A DNA stretch of 64,000 nucleotides from Hyphococcus sp. GTDB lineage: Bacteria; Pseudomonadota; Alphaproteobacteria; Caulobacterales; Parvularculaceae. Below are positions 50,908 to 59,771 of the stretch, one piece after another. Made by a program: the position numbers and the translations under genes. The DNA lies in contig BQJG01000001.1 in NCBI GenBank assembly GCA_021604585.1, positions 79,650 to 143,649 on the forward strand. The letters run 5' to 3'. Every line of letters starts with the position of its first letter. Within the stretch, counting starts at the first letter, position 1. The notes beneath the pieces are model-generated. The model searched no databases, was not told where the DNA came from, and saw only the letters and a program-made list of their open reading frames with translations.

Positions 50908-51231
50908 TTATTGAACGATCACAAGCCCCCGCATTGTCGGATGAAATGTGCAGTCATAGGCAAAATCGCCGGAATTGTCGAACGTGAATGACCACTCGTC
51001 ACCCTTATCCATCCTACCGGAGTCCCACGAACCGCCCGACGCCGTGGATGTGTGCGCCATCACATCGCTATTGACCCATGTAACCGTGTCGCCGGCGCTG
51101 ATGGTCAGTTCGGCGGGACTGAACTCAAGGCCGTTAATCTCAACGATGTGCTCTTCGGCGGCGACCAGGGACGGAGCGCAAGCTGTACCAAATGCGAGTA
51201 ACGAAAGAGCTATTATGCGTCTCCGGTTCAT
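50908..51231 (-). CDS. Exported cupredoxin (plastocyanin/amicyanin-like)
   Basis: 107 residues: a signal peptide to about residue 25, then a small cupredoxin domain. The type 1 copper ligands are visible: His in VMAHTSTA, and Cys, His and Met in YDCTFHPTMRG (C-x2-H-x2-M). It would be a soluble periplasmic electron carrier or copper-binding protein. Overlaps the DUF4142 gene by 4 bases, so both belong to one operon. Confidence 0.9.
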   Translation of the reverse strand: MNRRRIIALSLLAFGTACAPSLVAAEEHIVEINGLEFSPAELTISAGDTVTWVNSDVMAHTSTASGGSWDSGRMDKGDEWSFTFDNSGDFAYDCTFHPTMRGLVIVQ

Positions 51232-51749
51232 TTCACGGCCTCTACCATCATTTCTGCATGCGCCTCATGCGCCTGAAAGGTTTTCAGCGCGACGCCGAGC
51301 AATGCTTTAAACTCGGCGTTGTCTGCGGCGGGAATGAAGGCGTTTTCAACCGTATCATTGACGAAGCGATGATAGGCCAGCTCATTTTCTGCATAGGCGC
51401 GGTCAAATTCAGCGCCGGATAGCGCCTCAAGTTCTGCGGCCTTTGCGTCCGCTTGCGCCATAAGAGATTGGCTTGTGGGATTGTCTTCTGGCGTTGCGCC
51501 AAGTTTGCCGACCAGTTCAAGCGCCGCATCATTCACAGCCTTGTGGTCGCGTTGCATGAGCTCAGCGAAGTTTCGAATTTCTTGGTTTTCACTCTTTTCA
51601 AGCGCTATGCCAGCATAGCGAATGTCGATCTGGCCCGCTGTATAAGCAATATGGGCGATCTGCATATCGGTTGGCCCGTCATCGCTTGCGCAGGCTTGCA
51701 TGGCTGGCATTATTGTCGCCATCATGGCGGCGCAGATGAATTTTTTCAT
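51228..51749 (-). CDS. Exported DUF4142 domain protein
   Basis: 173 residues with a signal peptide containing a Cys at the end (MQACAS), probably a lipoprotein. The remaining residues form the ferritin-like four-helix DUF4142 domain: DMQIAHIAYTAGQIDIRYA, IRNFAELMQRDHKAVN and AYHRFVNDTVENAFIP. The function is unknown. Pairing with a cupredoxin gene suggests a periplasmic metal or redox role, which is inference. Confidence 0.83.
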   Translation of the reverse strand: MKKFICAAMMATIMPAMQACASDDGPTDMQIAHIAYTAGQIDIRYAGIALEKSENQEIRNFAELMQRDHKAVNDAALELVGKLGATPEDNPTSQSLMAQADAKAAELEALSGAEFDRAYAENELAYHRFVNDTVENAFIPAADNAEFKALLGVALKTFQAHEAHAEMMVEAVK

Positions 51750-51842
51750 TGGAAAGTCCCTTCAGTGCTTGATAATTCCAAACGAACCGCATTGCCCTTT
51801 TTGATACTCATGGCGGGAAGGCGTGGTTGAACATTCATTATG

Positions 51843-51856
51843 ACATATTTATATGT
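51843..51856. promoter_or_regulatory. AT-rich palindrome between the DUF4142 and SufR-like genes
   Basis: ACATAT (51843-51848) and ATATGT (51851-51856) form a perfect 6-base inverted repeat with a TT spacer, in the divergent gap between the DUF4142 gene and the regulator gene. It may be an operator for the regulator; only the symmetry is seen. Confidence 0.35.
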
Positions 51857-51924
51857 TAAAATAGATTTTAATGCAAATAGGAACCCATTAATCCTGCACG
51901 CCCTCACGAAAAGGTGATCGAATA

Positions 51925-52563
51925 ATGCTCCCCACCACCAAGTTAGGCGGATTTGGCGCCACTCAAGCCGAGCTGTTGCGCCTGCTGCTACGCAACAAGT
52001 CAGGGCTGACCGTTGATCAGATTGCGGAAGGGCTTTCGATCACCCGCACCGCCGTCAATCAGCACCTCGCTTCTTTGGAACGCGACGGATACGTCATGCG
52101 GTCGCATCAGGAGCAGACAGGCGGCCGCCCGAGCCGCATCTTTGCGTTAAGTGAACGCGGCATGAACTTGTTCCCAAAGAACTACGACATGTTCTCGTTG
52201 AAAGCCTTCGAAGCGATGATTGAAATGATGGGGCGCCGCAAAACCTATCGGCTGCTGGAAAAACTTGGACAGGACATGGGTGCGGAATTGGGCGCATCAC
52301 TGGCGTCGTTGCGTCCGGCGGATAAAGCGCCTGCCATTGCGGAGGTCATGCAGAGCTTGGGGTTTGATGCAAGCGCCAACGCATCAAAACCGGAGATCAC
52401 CGCCTATAACTGCATCTATCACGAACTGGCGAAAGCAGACCCGGAGATCTGCCGTCTGGACCTCGCTTTCCTGAGAACTGCGTCAGGCGGCGGCGTTGAT
52501 CACGCATCCTGTATGGCCAAGGGAGACAATGCCTGCCGCTTTGTGCTCAAGAAGTGCAAATAA
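51925..52563 (+). CDS. SufR-like helix-turn-helix regulator with C-terminal cysteines
   Basis: 212 residues. The N-terminal winged helix-turn-helix (VDQIAEGLSITRTAVNQHLA, about 26-45) is followed by a wing with GGRPSRIFALSERG. The C-terminal half has cysteines in NCIYHELA, PEICRLDL, HASCMAKG and NACRFVL, the arrangement of SufR-type regulators that bind an iron-sulfur cluster. It could sense iron, oxygen or oxidative damage. No suf genes are adjacent; the divergent cupredoxin/DUF4142 pair is the nearest possible target. Confidence 0.85.
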   Translation: MLPTTKLGGFGATQAELLRLLLRNKSGLTVDQIAEGLSITRTAVNQHLASLERDGYVMRSHQEQTGGRPSRIFALSERGMNLFPKNYDMFSLKAFEAMIEMMGRRKTYRLLEKLGQDMGAELGASLASLRPADKAPAIAEVMQSLGFDASANASKPEITAYNCIYHELAKADPEICRLDLAFLRTASGGGVDHASCMAKGDNACRFVLKKCK

Positions 52564-52596
52564 GCGACCAGCTGGATATGTCTGGCAAAGTGACCG

Positions 52597-54006
52597 CTAC
52601 TCTGCCGGGTCGCGAAAGCCGCCATCCATTTCTGACGCCAGATAAATGAATGCCGCCCACGCGGCCACATTCTGACGAAGCTCTTCTGGATCGATCTTAT
52701 CGAGCGTGTCGTCCGGCGTGTGGTGCAGGTCGAAATATTTCGATCCATCCTGCGCCAGCGACGCAACCGGCACGCCGGCCGCACGAATGGCGCTGACATC
52801 TGCGCCGCCGCCAGAAATATTGCGCCCCGGAATGATCGCCAACCGGCGCAATGCGCTTTCAATGACTTTGGCCTTCGGCAACGCGCTTTCGCCAATGCCG
52901 GTATCGAAACGATAGACCAGCCCGGCGCCAAAATCGGATTCCGCCGCGATCACATGGAGGTCAAGCTCGTCCTTATGCGCCTCTGCATAAGCCTTGCCGC
53001 CGTAGATGCCGACTTCTTCCGCACCCCACATGACAACACGAATGGTGCGCTTTGGCTTGCCGCGTAAATCGCCCACCAATTTCGCCGCAGCTGTCGTGAT
53101 CGCAATGCCGGATGCATCGTCGATCGCGCCCGTGCCAAGATCCCAGCTGTCGAGATGCCCGCCAATGACAATCAGTTCATCGGTCTGGCCTGGAATTTCA
53201 CCAACCACATTGCCGGACTCGACTGAGTCGTTTGTTTCAACCTGCAAATCCAGCTTGACGGTGACAGGGCCTTTGGCCCGTTTCAACGCCCGCGCCAATT
53301 GATCCGCATCCGGATTAGATAGCGCTGCGGCGGGCACCGCCGTTTCACCAGGACCGCTCAACCCGCCGCCAGTATGTGGGTTGCGGTGACTGTCCGTGCC
53401 TGCGGATCGGATCAGCGATGCGAGCGCACCGCGCTTACCGGCCTCCACCGCCGCCTGACTGCGCTTTCTGACAGCTGTTCCATAGCCTGAGCCATCCTGC
53501 GTACGCGCCATAGGCTCATCGACGAAAACGATCTTGCCTTCAAGCCCTGTTTGCGGCGCCGCCTGTAGCTCAAGCAACGTTGAAAAGCGCACCACTTCGC
53601 CAGTGACGCCGCCCTGTGGCGTTGCTTTAGAACGACCCAACGCCGTGATGATCAGCGGCTGAGGGAAGGGAGAAACGATCTCTGCATGCTCTGACACGCG
53701 CGCCCAATAGGGCATCTCATAAGTTTCAATGCGAACATTTTTGAAACCCAGGCTCTTGAGCTTCGCGGCTCCCCATTCGCGGGCACGCGCCTCAGCGGGC
53801 GACCCGCCAAGCCTGGGGCCAACTTCCGTGGTCAGACTTTCCACCACGTCCCAGGCGAGGTCATCGTTCAAGGCCGTATCGATCAACTGGTCGACGGTGC
53901 GCATCTGTTCCTGTGTGAGTGAAGGCGCATCCTGCGCGCTGGCGAAAGCAACAGGCGCGAATACCAACGCTGCCGCAACTGTCGCGGCGAGATACCGTAA
54001 ATACAT
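52597..54006 (-). CDS. Exported M28-family metallopeptidase with PA domain
   Basis: 469 residues with a signal peptide (cleavage near ASAQD). A protease-associated domain lies at about residues 120-230, then the M28 di-zinc core: GGHLDSWDLGTGAIDDASG with the His and Asp ligands, MWGAEEVGIYGG with the catalytic Glu pair, and LHHTPDDTLDKI with the final His. It is likely an aminopeptidase or carboxypeptidase of the periplasm or medium. MYLRYL at 54006 starts the signal peptide; the frame extends to 54060. Confidence 0.93.
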   Translation of the reverse strand: MYLRYLAATVAAALVFAPVAFASAQDAPSLTQEQMRTVDQLIDTALNDDLAWDVVESLTTEVGPRLGGSPAEARAREWGAAKLKSLGFKNVRIETYEMPYWARVSEHAEIVSPFPQPLIITALGRSKATPQGGVTGEVVRFSTLLELQAAPQTGLEGKIVFVDEPMARTQDGSGYGTAVRKRSQAAVEAGKRGALASLIRSAGTDSHRNPHTGGGLSGPGETAVPAAALSNPDADQLARALKRAKGPVTVKLDLQVETNDSVESGNVVGEIPGQTDELIVIGGHLDSWDLGTGAIDDASGIAITTAAAKLVGDLRGKPKRTIRVVMWGAEEVGIYGGKAYAEAHKDELDLHVIAAESDFGAGLVYRFDTGIGESALPKAKVIESALRRLAIIPGRNISGGGADVSAIRAAGVPVASLAQDGSKYFDLHHTPDDTLDKIDPEELRQNVAAWAAFIYLASEMDGGFRDPAE

Positions 54007-54106
54007 GAAGACCCCTCTGTGGATTTTGCGCCATGATCGACGATGCGCGCGCGAGGTCAACCATAAATGACCCTCTCACAGAAAATGCGACTATTTCTCG
54101 CGCGCC

Positions 54107-54643
54107 TCAGCCAAACCTTGCGAGCCATGCCTTGCGGTCAGCGGCCCAGACATCCAGCCGATAATCGTGATAGGCGAAAACCTCGCCCGATTTTGTTTCA
54201 CCGATTTTTTGGGCGACAGCCTGGCTGTTGGCGTTGGAAGGATCAATCACAGAGATAATCCGCGGTAAGTCGGGAAACTGGTCAAACGTCCACTTGATTG
54301 CAGCGACCGCCGCCTCTGGCGCATAGCCTTTACCCCAATGGTCGCTGCGGATAGTCCAGCCGCATTCAAGGCCCGGCCAGCCATCCGGCATCCACGGCCC
54401 TACGCGCCCCAGCCATTCGCCGCTAGCCTTGTCTTCAACCGAGAACCAGCCAAAACCGCGCAAACTCCAATGACCAAGGTACGAGGCGAATTGCCGCCAG
54501 AGTTCAGCACGCGGCAAGGGCTTTCCGCCTGGACCGAGCGTCGCCGCAACAGCAGGGTCCTGCATCATAGCGATATGCGGGTCGGCGTCTTCGGGCGCCA
54601 AAGGACGCAACACCAGCCGTTCAGATTCGATGCGATACTTCAC
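54107..54643 (-). CDS. GNAT family N-acetyltransferase (RimJ/RimL-like)
   Basis: 178 residues. The N-terminal SERLVLRPLAPEDADPHI, the ECGWTIRSDHWGKGYAPEA acetyl-CoA loop and the DPSNANSQAVAQKIG closing block fit the RimJ/RimL-like branch of GNAT enzymes. Substrate unknown. It starts with GTG, overlapping the stop of the glycosyltransferase gene (GTGA), so the two are co-translated. Confidence 0.88.
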   Translation of the reverse strand: MKYRIESERLVLRPLAPEDADPHIAMMQDPAVAATLGPGGKPLPRAELWRQFASYLGHWSLRGFGWFSVEDKASGEWLGRVGPWMPDGWPGLECGWTIRSDHWGKGYAPEAAVAAIKWTFDQFPDLPRIISVIDPSNANSQAVAQKIGETKSGEVFAYHDYRLDVWAADRKAWLARFG

Positions 54644-55785
54644 GGGCGCTCGCTCCTTAATTGTTCCGCAATAGCTTCGACACGTTTCGCATTTCCCGCC
54701 CAGGTATAATCCCGCGCCGCCAAAGTTTCCCTCGCCGCCGCACCCAGCCGCGCGCGCAAGGACGCATCATCGATCAGCCGGGCGAGCGCAGCTTCAAAAT
54801 TATCAGAAGCGCATAATAACGCATCCGCTCCATCGGTCAGTACTTCCCGAATGTTCGGCTGGTCTGGCGCGATAATCGCTTTACCTTGCGCCATATATTC
54901 AAATAACTTCAAGGGTGACGCATACCCAACAACCGCGGGCTGCAACGCAACATCAAATGCGGCCACATGCGCCGCCACCGCATCACGCTGGACGACTCCC
55001 GTGAACGCCATCTGATGCATCACGCCTAACTCATTCGCCAATTCCTCAAGAGACGCCCTTGCCGGTCCGTCGCCGACAATCAGCAAATATAAATCATTTT
55101 TGTTGTGATCCGCCAAAAACCGAACAACGCGATCCATCCCATGCCAGTCGCGCACAAAACCAGTGAACCCAAGCACAAGCTTTTGCGATACTCCGTATCG
55201 CTCGCGAATCAACGACGGATCGTGCGCGCGCAGGAAATCTCCTCCGACGCCGTTCTGGATCACTTCGATCCGGTCTTCAGCGACGCCAGCGGCGCGCAAA
55301 TGATCCGCCAGCACATTCGTGACGGGCAAGAGCTTATCCGCTGCCCGCCAAATCGCAGCCTCGCTATTCTTCGCGAATGTTTTCAAAGCAAGCTTGCCGT
55401 GCTGCGCCCGCTCAAACGCCAGCGGCGCGTTGACCTCCAGGATCATCGGCAAGCGCAATTTTCGCTTCAGCCAAACACCCGCATGAAAGAAGAGGTTATA
55501 GCGCTCATACAGAACATCCGGCGCGAATGACGTCGCTGTGCGAAGCAGCCGGTGATGCGCGGGGAATGAGTAGCCATACTCGACGCACTCATAGAGCTGT
55601 GCTGGCAGTAACGTTGACAATCCTCTCTTGCCGCCTGCGCTCAGCAAACGCGTATCACCAGGTTCCAAACCAGGACCGCATATTTCAATATCGTGACCAC
55701 GCGCCATCAGCGCATCCGTCATCGCGCTAATATGCACCCACTGGCCGTCGGCGGAGCGCGTTCTGTGCGAATAAAGAAACTTCAT
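54640..55785 (-). CDS. GT4-family glycosyltransferase
   Basis: 381 residues with two Rossmann halves. FTGFVRDWHGMDRVVRFL begins the C-terminal half, followed by LLIVGDGPARASLEELA and SPLKLFEYMAQGKAIIAPD, where the E-x7-E-like donor-binding region of GT4 enzymes lies. It transfers an activated sugar to an envelope glycan or lipid; donor and acceptor are not predictable. No other polysaccharide genes are nearby. Confidence 0.88.
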   Translation of the reverse strand: MKFLYSHRTRSADGQWVHISAMTDALMARGHDIEICGPGLEPGDTRLLSAGGKRGLSTLLPAQLYECVEYGYSFPAHHRLLRTATSFAPDVLYERYNLFFHAGVWLKRKLRLPMILEVNAPLAFERAQHGKLALKTFAKNSEAAIWRAADKLLPVTNVLADHLRAAGVAEDRIEVIQNGVGGDFLRAHDPSLIRERYGVSQKLVLGFTGFVRDWHGMDRVVRFLADHNKNDLYLLIVGDGPARASLEELANELGVMHQMAFTGVVQRDAVAAHVAAFDVALQPAVVGYASPLKLFEYMAQGKAIIAPDQPNIREVLTDGADALLCASDNFEAALARLIDDASLRARLGAAARETLAARDYTWAGNAKRVEAIAEQLRSERP

Positions 55786-55964
55786 CCCGCCGCTTCTATC
55801 CCGAACCGGGGAAGGATGGCTACGCCTTTAAGGCGAGCCCGTTCCAGCATTCGCACTTTTGAGATGTCCAAACTTAAGGAAATTTACGTGTCAAACGCTG
55901 GCGCACTTGCGCGCGCAAACCGACAAGCGCAGCATTGTCGGCGTAGCCTTGTTCGGAGCGTGAT

Positions 55965-56339
55965 ATGCGAGTTTCAAAAACCTTTGCCAGCGCCATGATG
56001 GTGATTGCAGGCGCGATGACAAGCTCCGCCGCGTTCGCGCATCCCGGTGCAAAATTACTGACCACCGGCGGCAAGGGCGAACGAACGGCGATGACGGCTG
56101 GCGTCAGCTTTGAAGACATTAACGGCGTTCATGTTTTCCGGGGCGGCGGCCAGAAAGAGGATGCGCTGCTTGGCGGCGACAGCGTTGCGGCGCCAGCTTC
56201 TTGTGATCGCGAGATTGAAATCATCATTCATGAACGCCCCTGGCGCAGTTTCAGGCGCCTGCGCACGCAAGGCTTTTATTCCGGCTATGCCTATCCGTCG
56301 CGGCGTTACACGCAAGGGTTTTACAGCGGCCACCGTTAA
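55965..56339 (+). CDS. Small exported protein with TQGFYSG repeats, unknown
   Basis: 124 residues with a signal peptide (cleavage near AFAHP). The C-terminal part is basic and has two copies of the motif TQGFYSG (residues about 101-107 and 116-122), linked by a Tyr/Arg-rich segment. No family recognised. Divergent from the glycosyltransferase and convergent with the exported three-gene cluster. It has only two cysteines or fewer, so it is not disulfide-rich. Confidence 0.6.
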   Translation: MRVSKTFASAMMVIAGAMTSSAAFAHPGAKLLTTGGKGERTAMTAGVSFEDINGVHVFRGGGQKEDALLGGDSVAAPASCDREIEIIIHERPWRSFRRLRTQGFYSGYAYPSRRYTQGFYSGHR

Positions 56340-56352
56340 AGCCGGTTTCCGC

Positions 56353-57006
56353 TTAACCGGGCGCCAGCCGGAAAATGGTGCGCAAACCATCGCCGAGATC
56401 ATAACTATCTTCGTCATCGCCCGCGTAGGCATCAAGGCTGGCGGCGCTTACGCCAGCCGCAGCCTGTGCGGGACGCGGCGATGGGTCAATCAGGACGGGC
56501 GTCGCTTCTTCAACGGCGCCGCTCAACTCCGCGCCTAAATGAGCAGTTCCGCCCAGCCCCGCAGGCAAACCCAGGCGCAGCAATTCGATCTCCATGCGCA
56601 TGCGCGTAATTTCCAGATCATAGAGCCTGGTGCAATCGGGCCGTTTCGGCCGCTTGCCCAGCGGCACGACAACCCGGCCATAAACCGACGCAGTGTCGCG
56701 GTTGAAAACATCCTGCGAACCGATCACGCCAATATCTAAATAGGGTCCGCCGCTGCCAATCGCCGTCTGGCAGGAAACCCCGTTGGAGCCGCGCACCATG
56801 TCCTGACCCTGCGCCACGGGCGGCGAAGGCAGATAGACGCTGGATTGGTTGTAGACTGAACTTTGTGACGGCGCATAGTAAGGCGGATAGAGAGGCGCAA
56901 CAGAGCCTTGCGTTGTCGCCGTTTGCGCCAAGGCGGGCCCGGCGAAAATCTGCGCGGCGCCAGCGATGATCAGCGGCCCAAAGGCGCAATGTCGTATTTT
57001 CCGCAT
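56353..57006 (-). CDS. Exported protein of a three-gene cluster, third gene, unknown
   Basis: 217 residues. Signal peptide (to about GPALAQ), then a Tyr/Pro/Ser-rich segment with the near-repeat QSSVYNQSSVYLPSP. A middle block with CQTAIGSGGPYLDIGVIGSQ and YGRVVVPLGKRPKRPDC-TRLYDLEI could be a small beta domain with one disulfide. The tail is acidic. Its start lies inside the end of the second gene (37-base overlap). Not recognised. Confidence 0.6.
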   Translation of the reverse strand: MRKIRHCAFGPLIIAGAAQIFAGPALAQTATTQGSVAPLYPPYYAPSQSSVYNQSSVYLPSPPVAQGQDMVRGSNGVSCQTAIGSGGPYLDIGVIGSQDVFNRDTASVYGRVVVPLGKRPKRPDCTRLYDLEITRMRMEIELLRLGLPAGLGGTAHLGAELSGAVEEATPVLIDPSPRPAQAAAGVSAASLDAYAGDDEDSYDLGDGLRTIFRLAPG

Positions 57007-57350
57007 ACCTCACCTCTGACTGGCGCGCCGGCGCCGGTGGAAAAAGCCTGCGACGTCACGCAGACGACAATCCGCCGCCGTTCTGTCGCGGCTCCCCAAA
57101 CATAAAATGTTCCAATCTCTCCCGGCGGCAGTGAAAAGCTCGGCGCCGAAATCATCACGTCCGGCAACTGCACGCCACCCTCATCGCGCACCGTAATCGA
57201 GAATCGCTGCGGCGTTGCATAAGGATTGAGCGCCTTTAGCTGCAAGGCGAAGCGGTCCGTATACGTCCAGACCTCTTTCTGCATCGGCGACAAGGCCTGC
57301 GCGAACACCGGAAACGGCGCCATCAACAACAAGATCAGGACGCCACGCAT
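56970..57350 (-). CDS. Exported protein of the cluster, second gene, possibly Ig-like
   Basis: 126 residues. Signal peptide (to about PVFAQ), then beta-rich sequence: RFSITVRDEGGVQLPDVMIS, a proline, PSFSLPPGEIGTFYVWGA and RRRIVVCVTS. The pattern of a strand pair, a proline-rich turn and PPGE recalls the N-terminal immunoglobulin-like half of periplasmic pilus chaperones, but it is too short and the match is weak. Overlaps the first gene by 16 bases and the third by 37. Confidence 0.55.
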   Translation of the reverse strand: MRGVLILLLMAPFPVFAQALSPMQKEVWTYTDRFALQLKALNPYATPQRFSITVRDEGGVQLPDVMISAPSFSLPPGEIGTFYVWGAATERRRIVVCVTSQAFSTGAGAPVRGEVCGKYDIAPLGR

Positions 57351-57829
57351 CGCACCGTCACCGGGAGCTGATAGGATCCTGCCGGAAATATCCCGGCCCC
57401 TTTCGTCGCCGTTGCGCCGATAGACAGCGTCGTCAATCCAAGACCTAACGAGGACAACGCACCGTCGAGAATGTCGGTGAGCGCCGTCACGCCGGTTGCA
57501 CTCACCAGCGCATTAAATGAAACACCGATATCGCCGCCTACAGGCATCATCGAAAATCCCGCTGGCGCATCAATCGTCAGATCGAAATTCGTGCTGGTTG
57601 TGACGACGGTGGCGCCGCCCCGGGCGCCGCCGGGATTTTCACTCGACAAGCTCGTATAGGTCGCGTCCGGCGCCAAAGTTCCCGAGCCAAGAATCGCAAC
57701 AATACAGATGTCGAAGATCAACCCGTTGAACTGAACATCACCGCTGGTCTGCGCCGACGCCTGACCTGCACTCTGGAAAGTCGCGGCTACAGTAGCAATG
57801 ATAGTATTTAGAATTCGCCGTAACGGCAT
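57335..57829 (-). CDS. Exported protein of the cluster, first gene, possibly subunit-like
   Basis: 164 residues. Signal peptide (to about ASAQT). The mature part is Gly/Ser/Thr/Ala-rich and predicted beta-rich, has one Cys near the start (DICIVAIL) and one near the end (TVRCVAS) that could form a disulfide, and closes with YQLPVTVRC. Such a composition and end-to-end Cys pair is common in secreted structural subunits, e.g. pilin- or coat-like proteins, but no motif is decisive. First gene of the transcript. Confidence 0.6.
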   Translation of the reverse strand: MPLRRILNTIIATVAATFQSAGQASAQTSGDVQFNGLIFDICIVAILGSGTLAPDATYTSLSSENPGGARGGATVVTTSTNFDLTIDAPAGFSMMPVGGDIGVSFNALVSATGVTALTDILDGALSSLGLGLTTLSIGATATKGAGIFPAGSYQLPVTVRCVAS

Positions 57830-58064
57830 AATGAACGCTCCCCCTGCTGCAAACAGAATTAAACAAGAGCGTTCTACTCGTTATAGCGCGACACAATTCT
57901 ACGCGCCATACGGATCATTTTTAGTTTCGATCCGATTTAAGGTAGTAAGTTATAGGTCGCCCGTGACCAAACCGTTAAGTGTCAGCTTTTCACCACGCCG
58001 TGCAAGAAGAAATCGCGATACAAAACACGTTACGCATTGTGAAATTCTTTCGGCACATGCCACC

Positions 58065-58090
58065 AAAAAGGGCGCCGAAGCGCCCTCTTT
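58065..58090 (-). terminator. Rho-independent terminator of mdh
   Basis: On the minus strand GGGCGC (58080-58085 complement), TTCG loop and GCGCCC are followed by TTTTT (58069-58065). It lies 22 bases past the mdh stop. Confidence 0.9.
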
Positions 58091-58111
58091 CACTGTTCAT
58101 TTTCGTCGCGG

Positions 58112-59074
58112 CTAAGCGAGGCTTGGGTCGAGCTTGACGCATGCCTCCATCAGCTCGCGCACAGCCTCGACGGAATTTTCAAACATTGCCTTTTCTTCTG
58201 CGTTCAACTTGACCTCAACAATGCGTTCGCACCCATCGGCGCCAAGCACCATCGGAACGCCAACATAAAGGTCTTTAAGACCATACTCACCGTTTAATTG
58301 CGCCGCACACGGCACAACCAGCTTTTTGTCTTTGATATAGGATTCGGCCATTTGGATCGCAGAAGCCGCTGGCGCATAGTAAGCGGAACCCGTTTTCAAC
58401 AATGCAACGATTTCACCGCCGCCCTTGCGCGTGCGGTCAACAATCGCATCGATTTTCTCCTGCGTTGTCCAGCCCATTTCAATCAGGTCCGGCAAGGGAA
58501 TGCCCGCGACGGTCGAATAGCGCACGAGCGGGACCATTGTGTCGCCATGACCGCCAAGCACGAACGCAGTGACGCTCTCAACCGACACATTGAACTCTTC
58601 GGCGAGGAAAAACCGAAAGCGCGCAGAATCGAGAATACCCGCCATGCCGATCACTTTGTTCGCCGGGAGGCCGGAAAATTTCTGCAGCGCCCAGACCATC
58701 GCATCCAAGGGATTGGTGATGCAGATCACCAATGCATTCGGCGCATGTTGTTTGATGCCTTCGCCGACCGACTTCATGACTTTGAGGTTGATGCCCAAAA
58801 GATCATCACGGCTCATGCCCGGCTTGCGCGCGATCCCCGCAGTAACGATGCACACATCGGCGCCGGCGATATCCTTGTAATCCTGCGTGCCCTTGAGGCG
58901 GCTGTCATAGCCGTCAATCGGCGCGCTTTCAGCGATATCGAGACCTTTGCCCTCGGGAATGCCTTCAGCAATATCGAACAGAACAACATCGCCAAGCTCC
59001 TTTTGCGCGGCGATATGGGCGAGCGTGCCGCCGATCATACCGGCGCCAATAAGAGCGATTTTTTTGCGGGTCAT
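58112..59074 (-). CDS. mdh: Malate dehydrogenase
   Basis: 320 residues. NAD-binding GAGMIGGTLA at residue 9, the catalytic-loop arginines in ARKPGMSRDDLL, CITNPLDAMVW with the substrate Arg/Asn region, and the active-site histidine in GGHGDTMVPLVRYS. The alphaproteobacterial type is lactate dehydrogenase-like. It converts malate to oxaloacetate in the TCA cycle, working with the sdh genes at 29-37 kb. ATG 59074 has GAGGAG 7 bases upstream; the frame is open to 59410, but that part lacks similarity. Unlike many relatives it is not followed by sucC. Confidence 0.98.
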   Translation of the reverse strand: MTRKKIALIGAGMIGGTLAHIAAQKELGDVVLFDIAEGIPEGKGLDIAESAPIDGYDSRLKGTQDYKDIAGADVCIVTAGIARKPGMSRDDLLGINLKVMKSVGEGIKQHAPNALVICITNPLDAMVWALQKFSGLPANKVIGMAGILDSARFRFFLAEEFNVSVESVTAFVLGGHGDTMVPLVRYSTVAGIPLPDLIEMGWTTQEKIDAIVDRTRKGGGEIVALLKTGSAYYAPAASAIQMAESYIKDKKLVVPCAAQLNGEYGLKDLYVGVPMVLGADGCERIVEVKLNAEEKAMFENSVEAVRELMEACVKLDPSLA

Positions 59075-59282
59075 GGGGAAACTCCTCGAGAAATGGGCGC
59101 GCCGCTGAATGCATTGGCGCGCAGTGAATGCGTCGGCGCGTGGTCTAGCGCAAGGCGAGCGGCATTTGAAGCCTCCGCCCGGTTTGTCGCGCGCATCTGT
59201 CGCTTGGTCGATGGCAGGCTGGGCGCAGTTTGTCGGTGCTGTAGGAAAACCGCCTATCCTTGGGAAAATTTTTGGAGTCCTC

Positions 59283-59768
59283 ATGTTACGTTCTTTGACC
59301 AGCGCCATTTTCGCGCTCGCGCTTATGGCCCAGCCCGCAAAAGCCGAGACTGGCGAGTTCAATTCGGCGGAGGAGCAGGCGATTATTACGCGGATGGAGC
59401 ATCTGGCCACCGACCTCCCCGAAAAGGGGTGGGACGCGTATGCTGATCACTTTGCCCAAGGCTATGACATTTGGGTCATGGCGTCAGAACGCATCACCGG
59501 GCGTGACGCCTTCATGGACGCCGTGCGCACCTGGTACGAGTCAGGCAACGGCGCCAGCAAAACCGAGGTGAAACTCCTCAGCATTGATTTTCTCGGCGAC
59601 GAATACGCCTATGTGCGCTCTCATGAAAAAGAATGGTTCTTTGGCCCTAGAGCCGACGAGGGACGCAAACGTTTCGAGGGCTGGTTTGCCAGCGTCTGGA
59701 AGAAAGAGTCCGACGGCGAATGGCGAGTGTACCGGACCAGCTTCACGCCAGTTTACAACGGCGAGTAA
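59283..59768 (+). CDS. Exported SnoaL/DUF4440-like protein
   Basis: 161 residues with a signal peptide (cleavage near AKAET). The rest is an alpha+beta barrel of the SnoaL/NTF2 type: DAYADHFAQGYDIWVMAS, ITGRDAFMDAVRTWYES, and the last strand WRVYRTSFTPVYN. Family members bind or convert small molecules, but no catalytic residue set is certain. ATG 59283 begins the signal peptide; the frame is open from 59109, overlapping the mdh upstream region. Confidence 0.8.
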   Translation: MLRSLTSAIFALALMAQPAKAETGEFNSAEEQAIITRMEHLATDLPEKGWDAYADHFAQGYDIWVMASERITGRDAFMDAVRTWYESGNGASKTEVKLLSIDFLGDEYAYVRSHEKEWFFGPRADEGRKRFEGWFASVWKKESDGEWRVYRTSFTPVYNGE

Positions 59769-59771
59769 AAA

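Noticed and set aside
58298..59446. 382-codon plus-strand frame
   Set aside because: Shadow antisense to mdh; no signal, domain or plausible start.
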